From positions 1,906,476 to 1,970,475 of the forward strand of contig DS995276.1 in assembly GCA_000156115.1 (NCBI GenBank): a stretch of 64,000 nucleotides of DNA, given 5' to 3'. Source of the DNA: Rhodobacteraceae bacterium HTCC2083 (GTDB taxonomy: Bacteria > Pseudomonadota > Alphaproteobacteria > Rhodobacterales > Rhodobacteraceae). Under the pieces are notes generated by a model, which saw nothing but the letters and a program-made list of their open reading frames with translations, was not told the origin of the DNA and ran no database searches. Both the position numbers and the translations under genes were made by a program. This document shows, one piece after another, positions 9,158 to 18,049 of the stretch (position 1 is the first letter of the stretch; every line of letters starts with the position of its first letter).

Positions 9158-9823
9158 ATGTGTGGACGCCTTGCAGTAACCCTTCCTAATGACGCGATGG
9201 CGCAACTCTTTGCGGCGCAGCCTGCAAATGATCTGCCTGAGGTGCCGAATTATAACGTCTGCCCGACGACCCAAGTGCACACGATCCGAATCGAGGGCGG
9301 CACGCGTCACCTCTCTTCGATGCGATGGGGGTTTATCCCGCGCTGGTATGAAAAACCGAACGGCGGCCCACTTTTGATCAACGCGCGTGCGGAAACGATT
9401 GCAGAAAAACCCGCGTTTAAAACAGCGGCGCGCGAACGGCGCTGCCTTATCCCTGCGAGCGGATTTTATGAGTGGACCAAAGACAGTGAAGGTGGGCGTG
9501 ATCCTTGGTTTATTCACGCGCACGACAAAGCTCCGCTCGCCTTTGCAGGAATTTGGCAAGACTGGCAGCATGGCGAAGAAACGCTGCGAACTTGCGCGAT
9601 CATGACCTGCGGCGCGAACACTTCCATGAGCACGATTCACCACCGCATGCCCGTCATCCTTGCGCAACAGGACTGGGCGCTGTGGCTTGGCGAGCAAGGC
9701 AAAGGCGCAGCACTGCTGATGCAGGCCGCGCCGGAAGCTCATTTACAATTCTATCGTGTCGATCGCGCCGTCAATTCTAACCGTGCAAGCGGCGCGCATT
9801 TAATTGACGCTGTAGACGCTTAG
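9158..9823 (+). CDS. SRAP/YedK (HMCES-type) abasic-site protein
   Basis: This is a 221-residue SOS-response-associated peptidase. The start is the ATG at 9158, because the mature enzyme needs cysteine as residue 2 (MCGRLAV); the longer upstream frame would bury it. Catalytic features present are Cys2, the RAET segment, the PASGFYEW glutamate and the IHHRMPVIL histidine. HMCES/YedK proteins form a thiazolidine crosslink with abasic sites in single-stranded DNA and so protect replication forks. The gene stands alone and converges with the next by four bases. Nothing in the upstream 150 bases looks like an evident LexA box. Confidence 0.92.
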   Translation: MCGRLAVTLPNDAMAQLFAAQPANDLPEVPNYNVCPTTQVHTIRIEGGTRHLSSMRWGFIPRWYEKPNGGPLLINARAETIAEKPAFKTAARERRCLIPASGFYEWTKDSEGGRDPWFIHAHDKAPLAFAGIWQDWQHGEETLRTCAIMTCGANTSMSTIHHRMPVILAQQDWALWLGEQGKGAALLMQAAPEAHLQFYRVDRAVNSNRASGAHLIDAVDA

Positions 9824-10209
9824 TTAGTCGATTCTAGCCCGTCGGTACCGTCAAAAGCATCATCGTCGTCTCCGTTGACATCACCCAAAGGTGCGAGGTC
9901 GAAAGAGAAGGTCCCTGCGATTTCCGCATCAGAGACCAAACCGAAAGCAAGCGCGGTCTCCGCGGAGATTGGTAAAACGTAGTCCATGCTCGTCGCCAAG
10001 GACCCCGTGGTCCAGGTTTCATCGCTTGCGATAACTTCGATAGAGTAGGTGTTGTTATTGGTAAACGTCACAGTATCGCCCGGGGCGAGATATGTGATTT
10101 CCGGGTAGAACGCACCTTCTTCAACGAGAATGCTATAGTCATTTGCGCTTGCGACCTGCGTAAAGCTCAAGCTCAGCGCGGTCATTGAAAAAAAGATAGG
10201 CTTGAACAT
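9820..10209 (-). CDS. Secreted cupredoxin-like protein without metal ligands
   Basis: This is a 129-residue protein with a signal peptide (about residues 1-22, ending VASA). The mature part reads like a single cupredoxin domain (AFYPEITYLAPGDTVTFTNN, then GTFSFDL) and ends with an acidic tail GDVNGDDDDAFDGTDG that could bind calcium. There is no cysteine or histidine anywhere in the protein, so it cannot hold a type 1 copper site. Function is unknown. Possible roles are an adhesin-like or redox-inactive structural protein in the periplasm. The gene appears monocistronic. Confidence 0.7.
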   Translation of the reverse strand: MFKPIFFSMTALSLSFTQVASANDYSILVEEGAFYPEITYLAPGDTVTFTNNNTYSIEVIASDETWTTGSLATSMDYVLPISAETALAFGLVSDAEIAGTFSFDLAPLGDVNGDDDDAFDGTDGLESTN

Positions 10210-10689
10210 CGTATCACTCCTTTTGCGCTGTCAGAAACGCAAGTTGTTTGGAGCACGGATAGGCTTGCTAGAAGGCAAAAATGAGGCAAAAGTGCGCAAG
10301 TTTTATGCATTAATCTCTCAGAAGACTTGAGTGAGACCCCAACGTTTTGCTCAAGAAGGGACCGAACGCAAAGTAAACCAAAGCTTGCAATGGCAGGGCT
10401 ATCATCACGATCATCGTGAGCGACAAAGTTTCGAGTCGTATCAGTTTCACTGTCTCGGGCGAGGGTTTCGCCAACAGACTCCTTGAGGAAGTGGCTGAAG
10501 GGCAGCTTGAATAGGTGCGCGTATAAGTGCGTTTTTGGTTTTATTTCAAGAGTAGGGCGGAAACACGGTGTTAAACACAGCAATCACACACCTGGTTCGA
10601 ATACACTGTTTAACATTTCAAAAGATACAGGGGTGAGTTTAAGATTTAGCGTCGAGTGAAGTAAATAGACCATTTTCGGTTGACGAGGG
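10210..10689. other. Gap of about 480 bases with a possible relic of a membrane protein
   Basis: No convincing intact gene is seen. On the minus strand from about 10480 to a TAA at 10310, one frame reads RSLLAKPSPETVKLIRLETL followed by a hydrophobic run (MIVMIALPLQALVYFAFGPF) and a short tail. That looks like the C-terminal end of an integral membrane protein whose upstream part is gone. The remainder is AT-richer than the flanks and contains no obvious promoter or repeat. Confidence 0.3.
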
Positions 10690-11841
10690 CTAGATTTGCG
10701 TACGTACATCAGTCTTTTCAATCGTTTTTGCTAAATGCCTACGTTGCTCCAAATTTTTCAAGAGTACCTTTGAAAGCCCTTTAAAAATCTGAACGGCCAT
10801 GTAAAGAAAAGCTAATGGGAAGATGATCGTAGTTAAGATCATCGACACTAGGACCGTAATTAGGTCGTCGATTGTATTGGTGATTGACTTTGAAATTTCG
10901 CTGATCTTTGCCCCGGTAAACATACTGGTGAACTTTGCGAAGCTACTATCGCAGCTTTCGCCAGAAATTTTTGCATCGTTACATTCACTCTGCGCTTCCA
11001 CGTCGTCAATAAGAGCCTCTAGCGCTTCTATGCTTGCTTGATTTTGTTCAATCGCACTTTCAAGCGCAACAACTTCATCACTTTTCGCCCTAAGTCTGAG
11101 ACGGTCCAAGAATGGGCGATTGGGTTCAACACTCAAGCGCTGCTCTAAATCAATTAGGTCATTCTTTTCATCTTCAATCTGGAAGCGAAGTTCGTTTTCT
11201 TTAGCCGACAGATCTACTGCGATTTGTTCCAGTTCCCTATCCTCACCACCGATCTCTTGAACGCCGAGCGAAATACTCGTATTGAACTGGGCCATTGTGC
11301 GCACGCTATCTTGCTGTACCGACTTCACGAATCCAACATCTACAATCGCTGTCAGAACGCATGCAACGTCAATGGAAAATCTCACAGCCGCGATAAAAAT
11401 GAAGATAGTCCACGCCTGCTTGACGTGCCTGCTTTGGCGAAGATAACTCTTGGAAAAAAGCAGCATAAGGCAAACAATGGTAAACAAAATCTTAAGTGGA
11501 TAGCTGCTGAAGATTGAAAGTAGGACTTTTTGCAGCACTAGTGAGCTGAGGCTCCACGTCATTACTGTCGAAAACCGCTCTATCAAGTCATTGATGGGGT
11601 CAAATACTTCACCAGGGTTGATTGAGCCAACAAATGCGCCGACTTCAGCGCTCTGAAGCAATGAAATCGCCGCATTAATGGATCTGGCGATTCCGTAGAT
11701 CACTGCAGCGTCAGTGATGCTGTCGCTATTCACGCGGTTAGCCAGGGCGTCTAAGCTACCCCACCAGGATACGATAAGAAGGCAAAGTATTAGTGCTACT
11801 TGCTTGTAGTTGTCCAATATTTTCAACTTCACTGCTCCCAT
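10690..11841 (-). CDS. Orphan membrane protein with central coiled coil
   Basis: This is a 383-residue protein I do not recognise. It has an N-terminal hydrophobic segment (about 13-30), further membrane helices around 95-125 and 140-165, a long charged coiled-coil region (about 200-285, rich in E, D, L and R, with the LSAKENELRFQIEDEKNDL stretch), a short cysteine-containing loop (ECNDAKISGESCDSS) and a final hydrophobic hairpin (about 320-350), then a basic tail. The two cysteines in the loop could pair outside the cytoplasm. Codon use is AT-richer than the neighbours and the gene lies beside an IS3 relic, which suggests transfer. It could be a sensor or scaffold, but nothing shows a catalytic site. 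Confidence 0.6.
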   Translation of the reverse strand: MGAVKLKILDNYKQVALILCLLIVSWWGSLDALANRVNSDSITDAAVIYGIARSINAAISLLQSAEVGAFVGSINPGEVFDPINDLIERFSTVMTWSLSSLVLQKVLLSIFSSYPLKILFTIVCLMLLFSKSYLRQSRHVKQAWTIFIFIAAVRFSIDVACVLTAIVDVGFVKSVQQDSVRTMAQFNTSISLGVQEIGGEDRELEQIAVDLSAKENELRFQIEDEKNDLIDLEQRLSVEPNRPFLDRLRLRAKSDEVVALESAIEQNQASIEALEALIDDVEAQSECNDAKISGESCDSSFAKFTSMFTGAKISEISKSITNTIDDLITVLVSMILTTIIFPLAFLYMAVQIFKGLSKVLLKNLEQRRHLAKTIEKTDVRTQI

Positions 11842-11906
11842 TTACTGTCATAGATTACACCCGTGGATGCGATTGGTGGAAGTATTTAAGTTCGTCTGAC
11901 AATAAA

Positions 11907-12105
11907 ATATCAATGGACGGTCGTGGGTGTTACCTCGACAATTTCTTCATCGAACGGGTGTGGCGGTCGCTGAAGTAGGAGGCCGTCTACCTGCATGAAA
12001 TTACTGACGGATTTCAAGTAAAACGCGTCATCAAAGACTGGATCAATTTTTACAATACCGAGCGGCCTCACACGGCTCTCGACAAGCGATCACCTGACGA
12101 CTAAG
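11907..12105 (+). mobile_element. IS3-family transposase (orfB) C-terminal relic
   Basis: The frame reads ISMDGRGCYLDNFFIERVW then RSLK, a TAG stop at 11976-11978, and in the same frame EAVYLHEITDGFQVKRVIKD and WINFYNTERPHTALDKRSPDD. This is the end of an IS3-type integrase (rve) domain, including the final catalytic glutamate (FIER) and the YNTERPH motif. The N-terminal two thirds and orfA are absent, and the stop codon kills it. It is a decayed fragment lying just left of the methylamine island. Confidence 0.85.
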
Positions 12106-12198
12106 GGCGTGAGTGGTGAAACAGGCTTGGACGAAATCTGGCAGGGCAATCTTTGGAAGAAGGGCGTAGACGCGATGAAGGATGCGGCCAAAGGATAG
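12106..12198 (+). pseudogene. Orphan C-terminal tail of an unknown gene
   Basis: Directly after the IS3 relic one frame reads SGETGLDEIWQGNLWKKGVD then AMKDAAKG and stops at TAG 12196-12198, three bases before the convergent transporter gene ends. The composition (W, K, D rich, helical) looks like the genuine end of a cytoplasmic protein cut off by the insertion. I cannot name the parent family. Confidence 0.3.
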
Positions 12199-12201
12199 CG
12201 C

Positions 12202-14175
12202 TCACTCTTCCAAGCCGAGCATCTTTTTGCGATCAGAGGACCACTTGAGGATCGTCAAATCAAACGTCAGCGCCATAAGCGATACGCAGATGCCGAGCAC
12301 GAAGTTCTTGCCTAAATCTGTACCGGCTAACGTGCGTTGCAGCTCTTGGCCCAAATCTTGCGTGCCGATGAACGCGGCGATGATGACCATGAAGAACGCG
12401 AACATGATCGCTTGGTTGAACCCGACTGCCATCGTCGGCAAGGCTAGCGGCAACTCCACGTTCACCAACTTTTGCATGCGCGTGGCCCCTGACATTTCTG
12501 CCGCTTCGATGACTTCGGGTGGCACGGTTCGCAGACCTTCGATTGTGTAGCGGATCAAGGGGACCATGGCGAAGATCAAGATTGAGAAGATGACGGCGAT
12601 ATCGGTGATCCCAAAGAGCATGATTGCGGGGATTAGGTAGACGAAGCTTGGGAAGGTTTGCGCAGTGTCGCAGACCAGCAAAAGGCGTTGTGACCATTTT
12701 TCCGTGCGTGCCGCGAGAATGGCGATTGGCAGGCCAAGCAGCATCGCGATTGAGACCGCAGAAATCACTGAATAGAGCGTGATGACAGAGCGATCCCACC
12801 AGCCGGATAGCGCGACTAAGGAGAAGAAGATCAGCGCTGTAATTGCCTGACGACGTCCACCAAGCCAAAGTGCGAAAGCGGTTATCAATAGGATGAACGC
12901 GGGTGTCGGGATTGAGAGCATAAAGTTGCGAAACGGGATCAAGATTTGCACATTCACAAAAGCGCGCAAGAACCCTGTCGTTGCTTTGACCCATTCAATG
13001 TTTAGGAACCATTTGATCCCGGTGTCCAGCTCTTTGCCCACAGAGAGGCTTTGCTTGCGGCCAATTTCGGAGGCGACCTCAATGAACTGCGCGACGATGC
13101 AAAAGACCACGAACGCGCCAAGTCCCAGAAGTAATGCAATATGGCGTTTCCACCATGGCGTGCCGCGCTCAAAGTGCTCTGGTTGTTTGACCACCCAAGC
13201 CTTTGACATGCGATCCAGCGTGACGGCGAGCAAAACAATGGTAACACCGATCTCGAAGGAGCGGCCCAATTTGAAACTGCCCATCATCGCGAGCAATTTC
13301 GCGCCTAGGCCCGGCATGCCGATGAACGCAGTAAGAACGACCATCGCAAGGCAGAGCATGATCACTTGGTTCACACCCACCAATATTTCTGTGCGTGCGG
13401 AGGGTAGGTACACATGGCGGAGCAACTGCAATTTGGTACAGCCACTCATGTGACCGGCTTCCACGACTTCGGGGCTGACTTTTTGCAAGCCGAGTGTCGT
13501 CATCAAGATCATCGGCGGAATCGCGTAGATTGTTGTGGCGACTGCGCCCGCGGTTGGGCCTACTTTGAAGAAGATCACAGCGGGCAGCAAGTAAGTGAAG
13601 AACGGCAGCGTTTGCAGTACTGATAGGACCGGCTTGAGAGCGCGATTAAACGCTGGTGATTTCCAAGCGGCAACGCCAAGCGAGAGTCCGATGATGAACG
13701 CCGTTGGCGCGGCAACTACGAGTACAGACATCGTCTGCATTGCGATCTTCCACTGACCTACAAGCGCGGTCCAGCAAAAGGTAACTGCCACCAGTGCGGC
13801 CATTTTCCACCCACCCAAGTAATAGCCAAGCACGGCCATAGAGGCTGCGATTGCTGTCCATGGGATCGGGCCAAGATTAGGCCAACGCCGTTTGCCGAAC
13901 AGCAGGTTGGCTGTTGTATCAAGGACTGTTTGCAACAACCCTGTGAGCCAGCGGGTCAGGGCAAATAGGCCCAGATCGTCTTTCACAAAGTTGAAAAAAG
14001 CATCAAGATATCGCGCAAAATCCGGCACCAATGCTTCTGGTAAACGATGCAGCGCCGCTGGCAGAAATCCGAGGTACTGCAAAGCCGTTACCAAGATCGC
14101 GAGGCCAACAAGAAGGCTCGCAAGTCTTGAGCGGCTCATGGGTGGATTGGCACTGATTGCTGTCGTGTCAGCCAT
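12202..14175 (-). CDS. tmoV: TMAO/glycine-betaine-type ABC permease, two fused domains
   Basis: This is a 657-residue permease with two BPD_transp_1 domains in one chain. Each carries an EAA loop for ATPase contact: EAGHMSGCTKLQLLRHVYLP in the first half and EAAEMSGATRMQKLVNVELP in the second. OpuAB/ProW relatives have a single copy, so this is a tandem fusion. The ATG at 14175 shares one base with the upstream stop (TGATG); a GTG three bases earlier is equally possible. It is the last gene of an importer operon whose neighbours degrade TMA and TMAO, so the TMAO importer TmoXWV of Roseobacters is the best match; glycine betaine or proline betaine import is the alternative. Confidence 0.82.
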   Translation of the reverse strand: MADTTAISANPPMSRSRLASLLVGLAILVTALQYLGFLPAALHRLPEALVPDFARYLDAFFNFVKDDLGLFALTRWLTGLLQTVLDTTANLLFGKRRWPNLGPIPWTAIAASMAVLGYYLGGWKMAALVAVTFCWTALVGQWKIAMQTMSVLVVAAPTAFIIGLSLGVAAWKSPAFNRALKPVLSVLQTLPFFTYLLPAVIFFKVGPTAGAVATTIYAIPPMILMTTLGLQKVSPEVVEAGHMSGCTKLQLLRHVYLPSARTEILVGVNQVIMLCLAMVVLTAFIGMPGLGAKLLAMMGSFKLGRSFEIGVTIVLLAVTLDRMSKAWVVKQPEHFERGTPWWKRHIALLLGLGAFVVFCIVAQFIEVASEIGRKQSLSVGKELDTGIKWFLNIEWVKATTGFLRAFVNVQILIPFRNFMLSIPTPAFILLITAFALWLGGRRQAITALIFFSLVALSGWWDRSVITLYSVISAVSIAMLLGLPIAILAARTEKWSQRLLLVCDTAQTFPSFVYLIPAIMLFGITDIAVIFSILIFAMVPLIRYTIEGLRTVPPEVIEAAEMSGATRMQKLVNVELPLALPTMAVGFNQAIMFAFFMVIIAAFIGTQDLGQELQRTLAGTDLGKNFVLGICVSLMALTFDLTILKWSSDRKKMLGLEE

Positions 14176-15194
14176 CACTCTGTTCCTACCAAAATTCCAA
14201 GCGCGACTTCGCGCTGCATCGCGCCTATGACAGTGCCGTCTTTTGCGACAGGGATCGCGCTGCGTGTGTCTTGGATCAATAGTTTGGCGAGGCTCTGGAC
14301 CGAGGCACTCGCATCAACAGGATCTCCCTCACCATCTAATCCACGTTCGATCAAAGTCTCTGTATGAACCACACGAGCCTTATCGATTTCCTCGGTGAAC
14401 TTGCGCACATATTCAGTCGCAGGATGCAGTACGATTTGATCAGGGGTGTCGCATTGTTCGACCGCGCCGTCCTTCATTATCGCGATGCGATCAGCAAGGC
14501 GCAGCGCCTCGTCGAAATCATGCGTGATGAAGACAATCGTCTTGTTCAAAAGCTGCTGTAGGCGCAGGAATTCATCCTGCATTTCGCGGCGGATAAGTGG
14601 GTCGAGCGCGGAGAAGGGTTCATCCAAGAACCAGATGTCAGGCTCAATCGCCAGCGATCTCGCGATACCGACGCGTTGCTGCTGACCACCAGATAGCTCA
14701 CGCGGGAAATAGTCTTCGCGGCCCTCAAGGCCAACGAGTTTAATCACTTCAAGCGCGCGTTCACGCCGTGCGTGTTTGTCCTGACCGCGCATTTCCAAAG
14801 GGAAAGCGACATTGTCGAGGACAGTTCGATGCGGCAGGAGACCAAAGCTTTGGAACACCATGCCCATCTTATTTCGGCGCAGTTCGATCAGCTCTTTTTC
14901 GGACAAGGACATGATGTCCTGACCTTCAACCTCAATCGTGCCGCCCGTAATGTCATGTAGGCGCGAGAAACATCGCACCAGTGTCGATTTACCAGAGCCT
15001 GACAGCCCCATGATAACCAACATCTCGCCGCGCGCGACTTCGATGGACACGTCCTTGACACCCGCAATATAGCCATCCGAGCGGATCTCATCAAAGCTAC
15101 GACCCGCAGGCATGTCTTTGAGATAGGCTTCCGGCGCGCTTCCAAAAAGCTTCCAGACGTTTTTGGCAGAGATTACGGGGGCATCAGTGGTCAT
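14175..15194 (-). CDS. tmoW: TMAO/glycine-betaine-type ABC ATPase with CBS tail
   Basis: This 339-residue ABC ATPase has Walker A GLSGSGKST, signature LSGGQQQR, Walker B with DIWFLDEP and the H-loop FITHDFDEA. The C-terminal 60 residues (SVQSLAKLLIQD, IPVAKDGTVIGAM) form a partial CBS unit like that of OpuAA/ProV, which senses ionic strength in osmotic transporters. It powers the double permease encoded immediately downstream. A terminator-like hairpin separates it from the binding-protein gene upstream, which would lower its expression relative to the binding protein. The TMAO assignment comes from context. Confidence 0.85.
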   Translation of the reverse strand: MTTDAPVISAKNVWKLFGSAPEAYLKDMPAGRSFDEIRSDGYIAGVKDVSIEVARGEMLVIMGLSGSGKSTLVRCFSRLHDITGGTIEVEGQDIMSLSEKELIELRRNKMGMVFQSFGLLPHRTVLDNVAFPLEMRGQDKHARRERALEVIKLVGLEGREDYFPRELSGGQQQRVGIARSLAIEPDIWFLDEPFSALDPLIRREMQDEFLRLQQLLNKTIVFITHDFDEALRLADRIAIMKDGAVEQCDTPDQIVLHPATEYVRKFTEEIDKARVVHTETLIERGLDGEGDPVDASASVQSLAKLLIQDTRSAIPVAKDGTVIGAMQREVALGILVGTE

Positions 15195-15213
15195 GAAAAA
15201 TCCTGTTTAAAAA

Positions 15214-15240
15214 GCCCCACCCGATGTGATCAGGTGGGGC
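15214..15240 (-). terminator. Intercistronic hairpin between binding protein and ATPase genes
   Basis: GCCCCACC (15214-15221) and GGTGGGGC (15233-15240) form a perfect 8-bp stem; on the minus strand it is followed by TTTTTAAA. It lies inside the importer operon, between the binding-protein gene and the ATPase gene, and probably works as a leaky terminator that gives more binding protein than membrane complex. Confidence 0.7.
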
Positions 15241-15266
15241 CTATAGAGAGTATCGGTGAAACGACC

Positions 15267-16265
<999 letters not shown>

Positions 16266-16334
16266 TTATGTCGTCGCTCGCGCCTGATGGGGCGAATCTG
16301 CGTACGACGGTATGGCAATACCGAACACTCTGCC

Positions 16335-16383
16335 ATTTTTTTCCTCTCAATCAAGTTTTTTTCTTGTGTGTAGTTGTTGAGAG
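16335..16383. promoter_or_regulatory. Divergent control region with T7-CCT motif and dyad
   Basis: The 289-base gap between tmoX and mgdA holds ATTTTTTTCCTCTC (16335-16348), which matches 13 of 14 bases with ATTTTTTTCCTGTC at 26326-26339. Overlapping it, CTCTCAA (16344-16350) and TTGAGAG (16377-16383) form an inverted repeat around CAAG-T7-CTTG. The position suggests shared control of uptake and catabolic genes by the XRE-cupin regulator at 21706; this link is inference. Confidence 0.45.
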
Positions 16384-16497
16384 TGGTCTTCCATTTGTCA
16401 GAAACACGAGATTCGGTCTGTTTTGTGTTTATCCTGTCGTGTTTCAGCATCCCTGTGGCGCGCGGTTGAACGACATTGGGCGGTGGAGGTCCAAACC

Positions 16498-17748
16498 ATG
16501 CGATATTCTGGAATTAAGGTCATCAAAGAGGCTCTGACGGGTCACAAAGGCTGGAAGCCCGCTTGGCGTGAGCCGGATCCGAAACCGCATTATGACATCG
16601 TGATCATTGGCGGGGGCGGGCATGGCCTTGCAACGGCGCATTATCTGGCGAAGGTCTACAAGCAAAAGAACATCGCGGTGATCGAAAAGGGTTGGATCGG
16701 TGGTGGCAACGTGGGCCGTAACACAACGATCATCCGCTCGAACTATCTACTGGATGGGAATGAGCCGTTCTATGAATTTTCACTCAAACTCTGGGAAGGG
16801 CTAGAGCAAGACCTTAATTACAACGCGATGGTCTCGCAGCGCGGGATCATGAACCTGATCCATTCCGATGCGCAGCGCGATGCGTTCGTGCGGCGTGGCA
16901 ATGCGATGATACTGAATGGCGCAGATGCGGAATATCTGGATGAAGCGCAAATCCGCGCGGAGTATCCTTTTCTCAAGTTCGATGACCAACGCTTTCCAAT
17001 CAAAGGCGGCCTTGCGCAGCGACGTGGTGGAACTGTCCGGCACGACGCAGTTGCTTGGGGCTATGCGCGCTCTGCGGACAACCACGGAGTTGATATTATA
17101 CAGAACTGCGAAGTCACGGGCTTTAAGATCGAGAACGGCGTGTGCAAAGGTATCGAAACCTCGCGTGGCTTTATTGGTGCTGGTAAAGTCGGTTGCGCGG
17201 TCGCTGGTAACTCTGGCCGTTTGATGGGCATGGCGGGCATGCGTTTGCCAATTGAAAGCCATGTATTACAGGCGTTTGTGTCTGAGGGTCTGAAACCCGT
17301 TCTACCCGGTGTCATCACCTTTGGCGCGGGCCACTTCTATGTCAGTCAATCAGATAAGGGCGGTTTGGTCTTTGGCGGCGATCTGGACGGTTACAATTCT
17401 TACGCCCAACGCGGCAATCTGCCTGTGGTCGAGGATGTGTGTGAGGGTGGCATGGCGATTATGCCGATGATCGGCCGCGCGCGGCTTTTGCGCATGTGGG
17501 GCGGCATTATGGACATGTCGATGGACGGCTCACCCTACATCGACAAAACCCATATTGAGGGTCTCTATTTCAATGGCGGTTGGTGCTATGGCGGTTTCAA
17601 AGCGACGCCTGCCTCTGGGTACACTTTCGCGCATTTGCTCGCCAATGATGCCCCGCATGAGACGGCGACGGCGTATCGACTTGATCGTTTCAAAACAGGT
17701 CACATGATTGACGAAAAAGGGCAGGGCAACCAGCCCAACCTGCATTAA
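16498..17748 (+). CDS. mgdA: N-methylglutamate dehydrogenase / sarcosine oxidase-like beta subunit
   Basis: This 416-residue flavoprotein starts at the ATG 16498 behind GGAGG; the longer frame upstream has no ribosome site. The dinucleotide fold is VIIGGGGHGLATAHYLAK at about residues 34-51, and the C-terminal NGGWCYGGFKATPASG loop is typical of DAO/SoxB proteins. Together with the next three genes it encodes a heterotetramer that demethylates an N-methyl amino acid and hands the carbon to tetrahydrofolate. Sarcosine oxidase and N-methylglutamate dehydrogenase (MgdABCD) are homologous and share this gene order. The presence of gmaS and mgsABC in the same island argues for N-methylglutamate; sarcosine is the alternative. 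Confidence 0.83.
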   Translation: MRYSGIKVIKEALTGHKGWKPAWREPDPKPHYDIVIIGGGGHGLATAHYLAKVYKQKNIAVIEKGWIGGGNVGRNTTIIRSNYLLDGNEPFYEFSLKLWEGLEQDLNYNAMVSQRGIMNLIHSDAQRDAFVRRGNAMILNGADAEYLDEAQIRAEYPFLKFDDQRFPIKGGLAQRRGGTVRHDAVAWGYARSADNHGVDIIQNCEVTGFKIENGVCKGIETSRGFIGAGKVGCAVAGNSGRLMGMAGMRLPIESHVLQAFVSEGLKPVLPGVITFGAGHFYVSQSDKGGLVFGGDLDGYNSYAQRGNLPVVEDVCEGGMAIMPMIGRARLLRMWGGIMDMSMDGSPYIDKTHIEGLYFNGGWCYGGFKATPASGYTFAHLLANDAPHETATAYRLDRFKTGHMIDEKGQGNQPNLH

Positions 17749-17761
17749 GGAGCGCTGAGAG

Positions 17762-18049
17762 ATGATTATTAACCACCCGCTTCTTGGTCCGCGAGACAGC
17801 GCCGAGTTCGTCTACATGGGCGATGCAAGCCTGATCGAACGCCCTGATCCAGAGGCGGAAAATGCCGCTGATCAATTCCATGACTACGCTTATTTGCGCG
17901 ACAATCCCGCAGGCGAGTTGCGTGAGTTGTGGTTCCATGAAGGTGGTGATCGCTCTTGGCTTGTGGTCACGCGCGACACCCGAACGCATGAAATCTCAAA
18001 GGTTGAGCTGGCCCGCGATGTGGCGCGCAGCAAAGGACGCTCGTTATGA
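17762..18049 (+). CDS. mgdB: N-methylglutamate dehydrogenase / sarcosine oxidase-like delta subunit
   Basis: This is a 95-residue delta subunit. The start HPLLGPRDSAEF lines up with the CPYCGPR-x-EF start of classical sarcosine oxidase delta chains, but the two zinc cysteines are replaced, and no cysteine occurs anywhere in the protein. So the zinc site known in heterotetrameric sarcosine oxidase is missing, which fits a different enzyme such as N-methylglutamate dehydrogenase. RELWFHEGGDRSWLVVTRD is the conserved C-terminal part. It follows mgdA by 13 bases with a GGAG ribosome site and overlaps mgdC by four bases. Confidence 0.85.
   Translation: MIINHPLLGPRDSAEFVYMGDASLIERPDPEAENAADQFHDYAYLRDNPAGELRELWFHEGGDRSWLVVTRDTRTHEISKVELARDVARSKGRSL

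Noticed and set aside
10182-10583. 133-codon minus-strand frame
   Set aside because: Overlaps the cupredoxin-like gene start; composition is not protein-like and another frame holds the better hydrophobic relic.
10585-10600. GGTTCGAATAC as a tRNA T-loop
   Set aside because: No acceptor or D-arm pairs around it; no tRNA can be folded here.
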